Assembly: GCF_027947535.2 (NCBI RefSeq)
Contig: NZ_JAAGKO020000024.1
Coordinates: 56,021-120,020, forward strand
Direction: 5' to 3'
DNA length: 64,000 bases
Origin: Streptantibioticus silvisoli
Lineage (GTDB): Bacteria > Actinomycetota > Actinomycetes > Streptomycetales > Streptomycetaceae
Every line of letters starts with the position of its first letter. Within the stretch, counting starts at the first letter, position 1. A program made the translations under genes and the position numbers. The notes beneath the pieces are model-generated. The model had not been told where the DNA came from. It made no database searches and was given only the letters and a program-made list of their open reading frames with translations. Shown piece by piece: positions 9,572 through 18,246 of this stretch.

Positions 9572-10050
9572 GCTCCCTCGTCCGGCGTCCGGGAAGGGGA
9601 GCCGCCGGTGTGGCCCGGCGCGACGGGTTCGAAGTGCGAGAGCCGTTCCATCAGCCGGCCCGCCTCGGCCAGCACCCGCTGTTCGTCCTCGCTGAGCACG
9701 GCCTCGACCGCGCGGCCCAGCCAGGTGTCGCGCTCGTCGCGGAACCGGGCCGCCAGCTCCAGGCCCGCGTCGGTGACCGACAACCGCACCCGCCGCGCGT
9801 CCCGCGGGTCCTTGCGCCGGTCCAGCAGGCCGGCGGACTCCAGTTCGCGCAGTGCGGCGGCGACGTTCGAACTGGTCATGCGCATCTCGTCCGCCACGTC
9901 ACGGGGGGAGATCTGCGGCCTGCGCCCCACGGTCCCCAGCACCTGCGCCGCCGGCCGCGACAGACCGCGCACCGACACCGCCTCCTGCCGCAGGCGCCGC
10001 TGCAACGACTTCATCCGCATCCGGAACAGGCCGACCGACTCGTCATCCAT
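9568..10050 (-). CDS. MarR family transcriptional regulator (controls the adjacent MFS pump)
   Basis: A 160-residue winged-helix regulator. The DNA-binding region (about 45-110) shows RRPQISPRDVADEMRMTSSNVAAALRELESAGLLDRRKD, followed by the wing ARRVRLSVTDAGLEL. The gene is first in a two-gene operon with the MFS transporter. Repeats directly upstream of its start suggest autoregulation. The ATG lies very close to an AT-rich -10-like stretch, so the mRNA may be leaderless. Confidence 0.9.
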   Translation of the reverse strand: MDDESVGLFRMRMKSLQRRLRQEAVSVRGLSRPAAQVLGTVGRRPQISPRDVADEMRMTSSNVAAALRELESAGLLDRRKDPRDARRVRLSVTDAGLELAARFRDERDTWLGRAVEAVLSEDEQRVLAEAGRLMERLSHFEPVAPGHTGGSPSRTPDEGA

Positions 10051-10082
10051 AAGCGCTATATTACATAGCTATTGACATAGCT
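10051..10082 (-). promoter_or_regulatory. Promoter/operator region of the MarR-MFS operon
   Basis: An AT-rich island immediately upstream of the MarR start contains two direct copies of ACATAGCT (10063-10070 and 10075-10082, 12 bp apart), about one helical turn. On the minus strand TAATAT/TATAGC sequences lie about 10-16 bases before the ATG and could serve as the -10. The repeats are candidate MarR sites. Confidence 0.6.
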
Positions 10083-10168
10083 TCGCAGGTGATGTCTTCG
10101 CGGGGCCCGGGGGACGGCTCCGGCGATGGGTCCCGTGCGGCTGCGCGGCCGGGCCGGTGCGGCGTCCC

Positions 10169-10246
10169 CGCGGTGGCCACGTCGGCGTGGGGCAACACCT
10201 GCGGCGCCGCGGTGGCCATTTCGGCGCCGGGGAACACCTGCGGCGC
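10169..10246. repeat. Two-copy 39-bp tandem repeat
   Basis: Two adjacent 39-base units beginning CGCGGTGGCCA and ending CACCTGCGGCGC (10169-10207 and 10208-10246) differ at only a few positions. They lie in the divergent gap between the MarR-MFS operon and the isomerase genes, which is otherwise empty. Confidence 0.8.
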
Positions 10247-10300
10247 CGGCCCGGGAGTTACCCTCTTGCGTCAACGACCTCCAGCCCCGAGGAGCCCGAG

Positions 10301-10483
10301 ATGTCGGAGACCAACGAGAAGGCCGCCGTCCTGACCGCTCACGTGCTCCCCGTGGCGACGCGCCGGGGTGCCGCGCAGGTCGGTGGTCAACTCCCGGGTA
10401 GGGGAGGCTGGTTGGCCCCCGGGGGGAGAGCGGGTGCGGAGGTGGGGACCGGGTCCGTCGGCGTCTCCGGCGGCCCGGCGTGA
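10301..10483 (+). CDS. Small ORF coupled to the isomerase gene (60 aa, hypothetical)
   Basis: The ATG at 10301 has a good RBS (GAGGAG) and begins MSETNEKAAVLTAHVLPVA. The frame stops at 10481-10483, overlapping the GTG start of the next gene (GTGA). The N-terminal 20 residues look like normal coding sequence; the rest is Gly-rich and less convincing. It may be a short leader peptide that couples translation, or the remains of a larger gene. No family is recognised. Confidence 0.4.
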   Translation: MSETNEKAAVLTAHVLPVATRRGAAQVGGQLPGRGGWLAPGGRAGAEVGTGSVGVSGGPA

Positions 10484-11316
10484 CGGCCGGCGTCCCGGTG
10501 GCGGGCTCCGGGCTGCGATTCTGCGCCAATCTGGGCTGGCTGTTCGGCGAAGTGCCGTTCGAGCAGCGCTTCGACGCCGCGGCGGCGGCCGGGTTCACCG
10601 GTGTCGAGTACGGATCGCCCTACGAGTACGCGCCGGCGGACCTGCGGCGGTGGCTGAAGGACGCGGGGCTGCGCCAGGTGCTCGTCAACAGCCCGGTGGG
10701 GCCCGCCGGTTCAGCCACCGAGGGGGGAACGGCCTGCCTGCCGGACCGGATCGGGGAGTTCCGCGACAGCGTCACGAAGGCACTCGACTACGCCGTCGAA
10801 CTGGACTGCCCGCTCGTCCACCTGCGGGCGGGGACGCCTCCCGCCGGCCTCCCGCGCGACGCGGCGTTCGCGCAGTACGTCGCCAACGTGGACTGGGCAG
10901 CGCGGCTGGCCTCCACCGCGGGGGTCCGGCTGGTGCTGGAGGCGATCAACTCCCGTGACCTGCCGGGCTATCTCCTGCAGACCCAGGAGCAGTCCGCGGC
11001 GGTCGTGGCGGCGGTCGGCGGTGACGGGGTCGGCATGCTCCTCGACCTCTACCACTGCCAGATGAGCCAGGGCGATCTCAGCACGCGGCTGGAGACGTTC
11101 ATGCCGCTGATCGCCCATGTGCAGGTGGCGGACGTCCCCGGGCGGGCCGAACCGGGCAGCGGCGAGATCGCCTGGGCCTTCGTCTTCGACCGCCTGCGGA
11201 CCCTGGGCTACGCGGGCTGGATCGGCTGCGAGTACACCCCCGCCGGCGGCACCGCGGACGGGCTCGGCTGGCTGACCCGGTTCACCGCGCCCCGCGACGA
11301 CTCGGCGCACCCGTAA
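10480..11316 (+). CDS. hyi: Hydroxypyruvate isomerase-like TIM-barrel protein
   Basis: A 278-residue sugar-phosphate isomerase/epimerase barrel of the Hyi group, which interconverts hydroxypyruvate and tartronate semialdehyde in glyoxylate and allantoin breakdown. Visible features: RFCANLGWLFGEVPFEQRFDAAAAAGF at the start, the metal-binding Glu in VLEAINSRDLPGY, the His region LLDLYHCQ, HVQVADVPGR, and the second metal-binding Glu in GCEYTPAGG. The RPGS-type loop after HVQ.AD is slightly altered. No glyoxylate carboligase or tartronate reductase gene is nearby. GTG start overlapping the upstream small ORF. Confidence 0.85.
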   Translation: MTAGVPVAGSGLRFCANLGWLFGEVPFEQRFDAAAAAGFTGVEYGSPYEYAPADLRRWLKDAGLRQVLVNSPVGPAGSATEGGTACLPDRIGEFRDSVTKALDYAVELDCPLVHLRAGTPPAGLPRDAAFAQYVANVDWAARLASTAGVRLVLEAINSRDLPGYLLQTQEQSAAVVAAVGGDGVGMLLDLYHCQMSQGDLSTRLETFMPLIAHVQVADVPGRAEPGSGEIAWAFVFDRLRTLGYAGWIGCEYTPAGGTADGLGWLTRFTAPRDDSAHP

Positions 11317-11499
11317 CGACGGGACACGGCGGCAGCTCCGGCCCCCATCTCACCGTCGACCCGGCGCCCTGCCACCGTCGCCCCGGCGCCCGACCCCGGC
11401 GCCCGTCCGGCCCCGGTCGCACGTCACCCGTGGCCCGGCACCCCCGCCCGGCACCCGCACCCCCGCCCGCCCCCGGCCTCCCGCCCGGCTCCCGTCACC

Positions 11500-11573
11500 G
11501 GGAAGCGGGAAGCGGGAAGCGGGAAGCGGTGGAAGCGGGAAGCGGGAAGCGGGAACCGGGAGTCGGGAGCCGG
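11500..11573. repeat. 7-bp tandem repeat GGGAAGC
   Basis: About nine copies of GGGAAGC, partly degenerate (GGTGGAAGC, GGGAACC, GGGAGTC), lie between the convergent isomerase and pyruvate carboxylase genes. The rest of 11317-11586 is C-rich low-complexity DNA with no gene. Confidence 0.9.
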
Positions 11574-11586
11574 GCGGGCGCGGTCG

Positions 11587-14500
11587 TCAGGCGATCTCGA
11601 TCAGCAGGTCGCCGGCCTCGACCTGCTGCACCGGGCCGATGGCGAGCCGGCCGACCGAGCCGTCCCGCTGGGCGGTGATGGACGCCTCCATCTTCATCGC
11701 CTCGATCGTGGCCACCGTCTGCCCGGCCGAGACCCGGGCGCCCTCCTCCACCTGGAGGGTGACCACGCCGGCGAACGGCGCCGCGACGTGGCCCGCGTTG
11801 CCGGTCTCCGCCTTCTCCGCCGCCTTCACGCTCGTCGCGATCGACGTGTCACGCACCGACACCGGCCGCAACTGCCCGTTGAGCGTGGCGACGACGGTGC
11901 GCAGGCCGCGTTCGTCCGCCTCGGAGATGGCCTCCAGCTCGATCAGCAGGGTCACCCCGGGTTCCAGCGTGACGGTGTGCTCGTGGCCGGGTTCCATGCC
12001 GTAGAAGAAGTCCTTCGTGGGCAGCACCGAGGTGTCGCCGTAGGCCTCGCGGTGGGCGGCGAACTCCTTGGCGGGGCCGGGGAACAGCAGGCGGTTCAAG
12101 GTCTCGCGCGGGGTGTCGCGCAGCCCCTGGCGGTCCTCGTCCGACAGCTCGGGCGGCGCCGGGCGGGCGGCGCGGCCGCGCAGTGCCCGGGTGCGGAACG
12201 GCTCGGGCCAGCCGCCGGGCGGGTCGCCCAACTCCCCGTTCAGGAAGCCGACCACCGAGTCCGGCACGTCGTACTTGCCCGGGTCGGACTCGAAGTCGTC
12301 GGCCGCCACCCCCGCGCCGACCAGGTGCAGGGCGAGGTCGCCGACCACCTTCGACGACGGGGTGACCTTCACCAGCCGGCCCAGCATCCGGTCCGCTGCC
12401 GCGTAGCAGTCCTCGATCAGCTCGAAGCGGTCGCCCAGGCCCAGCGCGATCGCCTGCTGGCGCAGGTTGGACAGCTGGCCGCCGGGGATCTCGTGGTGGT
12501 AGACGCGGCCGGTCGGCGACGCGGTGCCGGACTCGAACGGCGCGTAGACCTTCCGCAGCGCCTCCCAGTACGGCTCCAGGTCGCAGACCGCCCGCAGTGA
12601 CAGCCCGGTCGCCCGCGGGGTGTGGTCGGTGGCCGACACCAGCGCCGACAGCGACGGCTGGCTGGTGCCGCCCGCCATCGACGCGACCGCCGCGTCCACC
12701 GCGTCGACTCCCGCGTCGATCGCGGCGACCAGAGTGGCCAGCTGACCGCCCGCGGTGTCGTGGGTGTGCAGGTGCACCGGCAGGTCGAACCGTTCGCGCA
12801 GCGCGGTCACCAGTGTGCGGGCGGCCGGCGGGCGCAGCAGGCCGGCCATGTCCTTGATGGCCAGCACGTGTGCGCCGGCCTCCACGATCTGCTCGGCCAG
12901 CCGCAGGTAGTAGTCCAGGGTGTACAGCTGCTCGGCCGGGTCCGACAGGTCGGCGGTGTAGCACAGCGCGACCTCCGCCAGCGCGGTACCGGTCTCGCGG
13001 ACCGCGTCGATGGCCGGCCGCATCTGCGAGACGTCGTTGAGCGCGTCGAAGACCCGGAAGACGTCGATGCCCGTCCTGGCCGCCTCGGCGACGAACGTCC
13101 GGGTGACCTCCGCCGGGTAGGGCGTGTAGCCGACGGTGTTGCGCCCGCGCAGCAGCATCTGCGCGCAGATGTTGGGCACCGCCTCGCGCATCGCCGCCAG
13201 CCGCTCCCACGGGTCCTCGGCCAGGAAGCGCAGCGCCACGTCGTACGTCGCGCCGCCCCAGCACTCCAGGCTCAGCAGCTGCGGCGCGGTGTGCGCGACG
13301 TGCGGTGCGACGGCCAGCAGGTCCCGGGTGCGCACCCGGGTCGCCAGCAGCGACTGGTGGGCGTCGCGGAACGTGGTGTCGGTGACGGCGACCGCGTCCT
13401 GGGCGCGCAGCCGGGCGGCGAACGCCTCCGGGCCCAGCTCGGCCAGCAGTTGCCGGGAGCCGTCGGGCGGCGTGCCGCTCCCCAGCAGCAGGCCGGGAAC
13501 GTCGGGCAGCTTCTCGACGGGGTCGATGACCTGCGGACGCGGGCCGTGCGGCCGGTTGACGGTCGTCCCGGCGAGGTAGCTGAGGATGCGGCTGCCGCGG
13601 TCCGCCGACGGGCGGGCCCGGATCAGGTCGGGGTGGTCCTCGATGAACGCGGTGTTCAGGCGGGCGGCCCGGAAGTCCGGGTGGTCGAGCACGGCGCCGA
13701 GGAACGGCAGGTTGGTCGCCACGCCGCGGATGCGGAACTCGGCGATGGCCCGCCGGGCGCGGCGGACGGCGTTGCCGAAGTCGTGGCCGTGGCAGGTGAG
13801 TTTGACCAGCATCGAGTCGAAGTGCGCCGAGACCTCGGCGCCGGTGTGCACCGTGCCGCCGTCCAGCCGCACGCCGGGACCGCCGGGGGAGCGGTAGGCG
13901 GAGATGACGCCGGTGTCGGGGCGGAAGCCGTTGGCCGGGTCCTCGGTGGTGATGCGGCACTGGAGCGCGGTGCCGGACAGCACGATCTCGTCCTGCGTCA
14001 GGTTCAGTTCGGGCAGCGTCGCCCCGGCGGCGATCCGCAGCTGCGCGATGACCAGGTCGCGTCCGGTGACCTGCTCGGTGACGGTGTGCTCCACCTGGAT
14101 GCGCGGGTTCATCTCGATGAAGACGTGGCGGCCCTGCTCGTCGACCAGGAACTCCACGGTGCCGGCGTTGACGTAGCCGATGTGCCGGGCGAACGCCACG
14201 GCGTCGGCGCAGATCCGCTCGCGCAGCGCGGGGTCGAGGTTGGGGGCCGGCGCGATCTCGACGACCTTCTGGTGCCGCCGCTGCACCGAGCAGTCCCGCT
14301 CGTACAGGTGCACGATGTTGCCCGCGCCGTCGGCGAGGATCTGCACCTCGATGTGCCGCGGGTTGATCACCGCCTGCTCCAGGAAGACGGTCGCGTCACC
14401 GAACGCCGACTCCGCCTCGCGCATCGCCGCGTCGATCGCCTCGCGCAGCGCCTCCCGTTCGGCGACCCGCCGCATGCCGCGCCCGCCGCCGCCGGCCACC

Positions 14501-14976
14501 GCCTTGACGAACAGCGGCAGCCGCATGTCCTCGGCGGCGGCCAGCAGCGCCTCCACGTCGTCCGACGGCTCCGAGGAGCCGAGCACCGGGACGCCGGCCT
14601 CCTTCGCGGCGGCGACGGCCCGTGCCTTGTTGCCCGTCAGGTGCAGTACCGGCGCCGGGGGACCGACGAAGGTGATGCCGGCGTCGGCGCAGGCCGCGGC
14701 CAGGTCCGGGTTCTCCGACAGGAACCCGTAGCCCGGGTAGACCGCGTCGGCGCCCGCCAGGCGGGCGGCCTTGACGATCTCCTCCACCGACAGGTACGCC
14801 CGCACCGGGTGGCCGGGTTCGCCGATCCGGTAGGCCTCGTCGGCCTTCGCCCGGTGCAGGGAGTTTCGGTCCTCGTGGGGGAAGACGGCCACCGTGGAGA
14901 TGCCCAGTTCGAACGCCGCACGGAACGCGCGGATCGCGATCTCCCCGCGGTTGGCGACCAGTACTTTGCCGAACAT
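11587..14976 (-). CDS. pyc: Pyruvate carboxylase
   Basis: A 1129-residue cytosolic biotin enzyme that carboxylates pyruvate to oxaloacetate using ATP and bicarbonate. Its length matches the single-chain family. Domains: biotin carboxylase (1-455, with KAVAGGGGRGMR and EMNPRIQVEHTVTE), carboxyltransferase TIM barrel (about 540-810, with DTTFRDAHQSLLATR and LHTHDTAGG), PYC/OADA tetramerisation region, and a C-terminal biotinyl domain with the biotin-accepting Lys near 1095 in EAMKMEA. The gene stands alone and supplies oxaloacetate for central metabolism, which could also feed aspartate-family precursors. Confidence 0.97.
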   Translation of the reverse strand: MFGKVLVANRGEIAIRAFRAAFELGISTVAVFPHEDRNSLHRAKADEAYRIGEPGHPVRAYLSVEEIVKAARLAGADAVYPGYGFLSENPDLAAACADAGITFVGPPAPVLHLTGNKARAVAAAKEAGVPVLGSSEPSDDVEALLAAAEDMRLPLFVKAVAGGGGRGMRRVAEREALREAIDAAMREAESAFGDATVFLEQAVINPRHIEVQILADGAGNIVHLYERDCSVQRRHQKVVEIAPAPNLDPALRERICADAVAFARHIGYVNAGTVEFLVDEQGRHVFIEMNPRIQVEHTVTEQVTGRDLVIAQLRIAAGATLPELNLTQDEIVLSGTALQCRITTEDPANGFRPDTGVISAYRSPGGPGVRLDGGTVHTGAEVSAHFDSMLVKLTCHGHDFGNAVRRARRAIAEFRIRGVATNLPFLGAVLDHPDFRAARLNTAFIEDHPDLIRARPSADRGSRILSYLAGTTVNRPHGPRPQVIDPVEKLPDVPGLLLGSGTPPDGSRQLLAELGPEAFAARLRAQDAVAVTDTTFRDAHQSLLATRVRTRDLLAVAPHVAHTAPQLLSLECWGGATYDVALRFLAEDPWERLAAMREAVPNICAQMLLRGRNTVGYTPYPAEVTRTFVAEAARTGIDVFRVFDALNDVSQMRPAIDAVRETGTALAEVALCYTADLSDPAEQLYTLDYYLRLAEQIVEAGAHVLAIKDMAGLLRPPAARTLVTALRERFDLPVHLHTHDTAGGQLATLVAAIDAGVDAVDAAVASMAGGTSQPSLSALVSATDHTPRATGLSLRAVCDLEPYWEALRKVYAPFESGTASPTGRVYHHEIPGGQLSNLRQQAIALGLGDRFELIEDCYAAADRMLGRLVKVTPSSKVVGDLALHLVGAGVAADDFESDPGKYDVPDSVVGFLNGELGDPPGGWPEPFRTRALRGRAARPAPPELSDEDRQGLRDTPRETLNRLLFPGPAKEFAAHREAYGDTSVLPTKDFFYGMEPGHEHTVTLEPGVTLLIELEAISEADERGLRTVVATLNGQLRPVSVRDTSIATSVKAAEKAETGNAGHVAAPFAGVVTLQVEEGARVSAGQTVATIEAMKMEASITAQRDGSVGRLAIGPVQQVEAGDLLIEIA

Positions 14977-15377
14977 CAGACTCCCTGGGGATCGCGGGCG
15001 GGCCCGGCCGAAGATTGCCCACGGACAGGGCGTGAACCGAACTGTCCCTGGGATATCCCCATGTTTCCTCGATTCACGTACCGAAAGTGCCGCCGGTACC
15101 CGAATGAGGCGTTCCTCACCCCGCGGGATTCCGGACCGGGGATATGGGCTCTGATCAGGGCCGTGCCAGGAGGCGGAGGACCGTCCGGCACGCCGGCACG
15201 CCGTTCACGATTGCCGGCCGCGCCTCCCCCGTTCGGCCTCTCTTGCGTTACGGGTCGTCAGATCGCTTCCCAGGGTCGGGTTCGGCCGGTTTCCGCACCG
15301 TGTCCCCGTTCCCGTCCCCGTCCCCGTCCCCGTCCGGGAGCCTCTTCGGCGGAGGCGTGGTGTGCAAGCCCGGTGGT
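14977..15377. other. Gene-free region upstream of pyc
   Basis: About 400 bases. The section near pyc has a mixed-base stretch (15040-15100) suited to a promoter. Positions about 15300-15335 hold a six-base CCCGTC/CCCGTT tandem repeat. No gene is supported. Confidence 0.4.
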
Positions 15378-15674
15378 TCAGGCCCGCATCGTGACTTCGT
15401 AGGTCTCCAGGTGCTGTGCGGTGAGTCCCGCCTTCGCCGATTCGTGCTGTCCCCGGATGCCGGACGACCCGCCCCCGGCTGTGACCGCGTCCAGCTGCTC
15501 GCGGGTCTCCCACAGCGAGATGATGACGACCTTGCCGGTCTCGGCGTCGGTGAGCAGGTAATAGCCTGCGAACCCGGGCATCTCGCGGGCGCCGGGCAGT
15601 TGCTGCTCGGCAAGCCGGATGGTGCCGTCGAACCCCTCGGCCCCTGCCTGGGCGGTGATGACGCGCGCGAACAT
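15378..15674 (-). CDS. Small ABM-like (antibiotic biosynthesis monooxygenase fold) protein
   Basis: A 98-residue protein starting MFARVITAQAGAEG after a good RBS (GAGGGAGA). It shows the alpha/beta ferredoxin-like pattern of the ABM superfamily: N-terminal strand, helix FDGTIRLAEQQLPGAREM, strand GFAGYYLLTDAETGKVVIISLWE, then a helix starting TREQLDAV and the closing strand HLETYEVTMRA. Such small proteins include monooxygenases and stress-related proteins of unknown substrate. It stands alone here. Confidence 0.75.
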   Translation of the reverse strand: MFARVITAQAGAEGFDGTIRLAEQQLPGAREMPGFAGYYLLTDAETGKVVIISLWETREQLDAVTAGGGSSGIRGQHESAKAGLTAQHLETYEVTMRA

Positions 15675-16324
15675 CGTTCGTTCTCCCTCTGCGGCGGAGC
15701 CGCTGGCTCTGGCCGGCTGATTCCTGGCCGGTTGCGGCGTGTCGCCGCCTCGGCGAACGGGCGTGGGCCCATGATCCCGATATGTGACGATCGGGAAAGC
15801 AATGGAGTCCGCGCATGCCCAGGCTACGCGCGGCATGCCACGGCGCCACGCACCGCACCGCGGGCGTCCCGGTGGTGCCGTGCCGGTGCTGCCGCCCACG
15901 CGGACTCAGCCGCAACACGAAGGCGCCGCGGAGTCCGCCGGGCGTGAGTGATGCGGAGTGGCGGTGGCCGGGCCGGTCCGGCCCGTGCGGCCCGTCCCGG
16001 CGTGGATGCGGGGCGGAGGAGGGCGAACTCCCCGCCCCGGCAGACCGTCCACGCCGTGCCGGACCACGGGCAGGACACCGGCGCGACCGGAGCGACCCCC
16101 GGCGAACCGCGCCGTCGGTGCCGGTTTGTGGCCGTCCACAAGCCGCAACCGTCCGCATACCGCAGCCGCAGCCCCAACCGTCCGCAAGCCGCAGCCGTCC
16201 GCCGGCCGCAACCGTCCGCTGCGGTCACCTACCCCGGCGGTCCGTGAGTCAGGGGCCCACCGCCCCGTGCGTCGGGGGCCACAACGCAGAGGCCGGAGAG
16301 GTCGCGGCCCGGAAGGAGCACACG
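15675..16324. other. Gene-free 650-bp region with degenerate CCGCAACCGTCCGC repeats
   Basis: No gene is supported. From about 16128 to 16225 a motif close to CCGCAACCGTCCGC recurs about five to six times with spacing of 15-25 bases, immediately before the aldo/keto reductase promoter region. Confidence 0.55.
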
Positions 16325-17158
16325 ATGGCGCCTGCTGGAACGGTGACGTTCCCCTCCGGGGTACGGGTGCCCGCGATGGGACAGGGCACCTGGCGCATGG
16401 GGGACGATCCCGCGCGGCGTGCCGAGGAACTGGCCGCTCTCCGGCTCGGCCTCGACCTCGGGCTGACGGTGATCGACACGGCGGAGATGTACGGCGACGG
16501 CGCCGCCGAGGAACTGGTCGGCGAGGCGGTGCGCGGTCGCCGCGAACAGGCGTTCCTGGTCAGCAAGGTGGTGCCGTCGCACGCCGACCGGAAGGGCACC
16601 GCGGCCGCCTGCCACGCGAGCCTGCGCCGCCTGGGCACCGACCGGATCGACCTGTACCTGCTGCACTGGCGGGGCGACGTGCCGCTGCACGAGACCGTGG
16701 AGGCATTGGAGGCGCTGGTGACCGACGGCAGCGTCGGCGCGTGGGGGGTGTCCAACCTGGGCGCCGACGACCTCGCGGACCTGCCCGACGGTGCTCGGCC
16801 GGAGACCGACCAGGTGCTCTACAACCTCGCCCGGCGCGGTCCCGAGCACGACCTCTTCCCGCTGCTGCGGGAGCTGTCCGTGCCGGTCATGGCCTACTCC
16901 CCGGTCGAGCAGGGCCGGCTACTGGACCACCCGGCGCTGCGGACCGTCGCCGCCGCCCACGGCGCGTCCCCCGCACAGGTGGCGCTGGCCTGGGTACTGC
17001 GGCTGGACGACATCATCGCCATCCCCAAGGCGTCCACCACGGCGCACGTCGAGGAGAACCACGCGGCCCTCGGCCTGCGGCTCACGGACGACGACCTGCA
17101 CGCCCTCGACGCGGCGTTTCCCCCGCCGGTCGGCAAGCAGCCCCTCGACGTGTTGTGA
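16325..17158 (+). CDS. Aldo/keto reductase
   Basis: A 277-residue NADPH-dependent oxidoreductase with a TIM barrel. The catalytic residues are visible: Asp and Tyr in DTAEMYGDG, Lys in FLVSKVVPS, His in YLLHWRG, and the cofactor-binding tail IPKAST. The start at 16325 is chosen because an AAGGAG RBS lies just upstream and it gives the normal N terminus (VTFPSGVRVPAMGQGTWRMG). The substrate is unknown; the sequence is closest to the YeaE/2,5-diketo-gluconate reductase-like group. Confidence 0.9.
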   Translation: MAPAGTVTFPSGVRVPAMGQGTWRMGDDPARRAEELAALRLGLDLGLTVIDTAEMYGDGAAEELVGEAVRGRREQAFLVSKVVPSHADRKGTAAACHASLRRLGTDRIDLYLLHWRGDVPLHETVEALEALVTDGSVGAWGVSNLGADDLADLPDGARPETDQVLYNLARRGPEHDLFPLLRELSVPVMAYSPVEQGRLLDHPALRTVAAAHGASPAQVALAWVLRLDDIIAIPKASTTAHVEENHAALGLRLTDDDLHALDAAFPPPVGKQPLDVL

Positions 17159-17580
17159 ACCCATGCGGCCGGCGGAGCCCGGGCAGGCGCGCACTTGGGC
17201 GTGAGCGGGTGTCCGAACCGGAGGGGAACCTGAACGGGAGGGGCCCCGAATCGGAGGAGGTACCTGGACCGGAGAGGCCCTGGACCGGAGAGGCCCTGAA
17301 CGGGAGGGGCCCTGAACCGGAGGGGTACCTGGACCGGAGGGGCCCCCGAACCGGAGGAGTGCCTGAACCGGAGCGGGCGCCCGAAACCAACCCGGCGGGG
17401 CGGCGAACCGGAACCTGAGGAGTCACCGAGCCTGAGGGATCGCTGAACCCGGGGATCGCCGGCTCTGCGGAACCCCCTGAACCTGCCCGGACCACCTGAA
17501 CCTGCCGGGGCGGCTGATATCGGGCCCCACGCCGACCTGCCTGCGACGAGGCGACTGCGTGGCTGCCGCCGATCCCGCCC
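17159..17580. repeat. Degenerate ~18-bp tandem repeats (CCTGAACCGGAGGGGCC)
   Basis: The 420-base gap between convergent genes is mostly repetitive. From about 17214 to 17372 some nine units close to CCTGAACCGGAGGGGCC follow each other with changes at single positions (GAACCGG/GGACCGG, GAGGGG/GAGAGG). A looser tail of CTGAACC motifs continues to about 17510. No gene is supported. Confidence 0.8.
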
Positions 17581-17976
17581 CTACCCGGCTGGCGCACCGG
17601 CGCAGGTGATGCAGAGCCGCGCCGTCGGCCGCGCGGTGAGCCGGCCGACCGATATCGGGCCGCCGCAGCGCTCGCAGTTCCAGTACTCGCCGGTGGACAC
17701 CCGCTGGGCGGCCCGGTCGAGATCGTCGAGGTCCGCCCGGGCCAGCCGCAGCTGCTCCGACAGCCGGGCCCGCTCGAACGCGATGGTGGCGCCCTCCGGA
17801 TCGTGCTCGTCGTCGTTGGTCGTCAGGGCCGACGTTTCGAGGAGGTCGTCCCACAGCCGGCTCAGCGAGTCGATCAACCGTCGGCCGCCGGCTCGCGCCT
17901 CGTCGATCAGCTCTGTCGCGGCCCGCACCTCCTCCGGTGTCGGCGTGTGCTCGTTGCTGCTGGTCGGCTCCTTCAT
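17581..17976 (-). CDS. TraR/DksA-type C4 zinc-finger protein
   Basis: A 131-residue protein with a helical N-terminal half (about 15-95: EEVRAATELIDEARAGG, then RARLSEQLRLARADLDDLDRAAQRV) and a C-terminal four-cysteine zinc finger CERCGGPI...RLCITC. This matches the DksA/TraR family, which bind RNA polymerase through the secondary channel. Actinobacterial members with acidic coiled-coil tips are often of unknown role. The start is the ATG at 17976 (MKEPTSSNEH); its RBS is weak. Confidence 0.8.
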   Translation of the reverse strand: MKEPTSSNEHTPTPEEVRAATELIDEARAGGRRLIDSLSRLWDDLLETSALTTNDDEHDPEGATIAFERARLSEQLRLARADLDDLDRAAQRVSTGEYWNCERCGGPISVGRLTARPTARLCITCAGAPAG

Positions 17977-18215
17977 GACAAACCACAGCGAAAGCGGCAG
18001 GTGACTTATTCCGCCGACTGCGGGACGTCTGGCAGGAGAACGCGAAGCGGAGAACGCGCCGGTCGCGAGGTCGAGGCGGATCGGGGGGAAGCGGGCCTGA
18101 AGACGATCAGGGCGAAGGGTGACAAGAGGCCGAGGCCGGCAGCCGGCTGGGAGCGGCGGACGAAGGCGCGGTGCGTGACGACGCCTCCGGTCGCCAAGAG
18201 GAGTTGTCATCGTTC

Positions 18216-18246
18216 TGCGTACCGCGCATGAATTGCGTACCGCGCA
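18216..18246 (+). promoter_or_regulatory. Two TGCGTACCGCGCA repeats before the TetR gene
   Basis: An exact 13-base direct repeat (18216-18228 and 18234-18246) with centres 18 bp apart. Each copy is itself a short palindrome, TGCG-N5-CGCA. The second copy ends at the base before the first possible ATG of the TetR gene. This is a likely autoregulatory operator. Confidence 0.75.

Noticed and set aside
12622..15402. A 926-residue open frame opposite pyruvate carboxylase
   Set aside because: Antisense shadow of pyc with no recognisable motif.
15815..16324. N-terminal extension of the aldo/keto reductase
   Set aside because: The sequence is repetitive and low complexity; the family start and RBS are at 16325.
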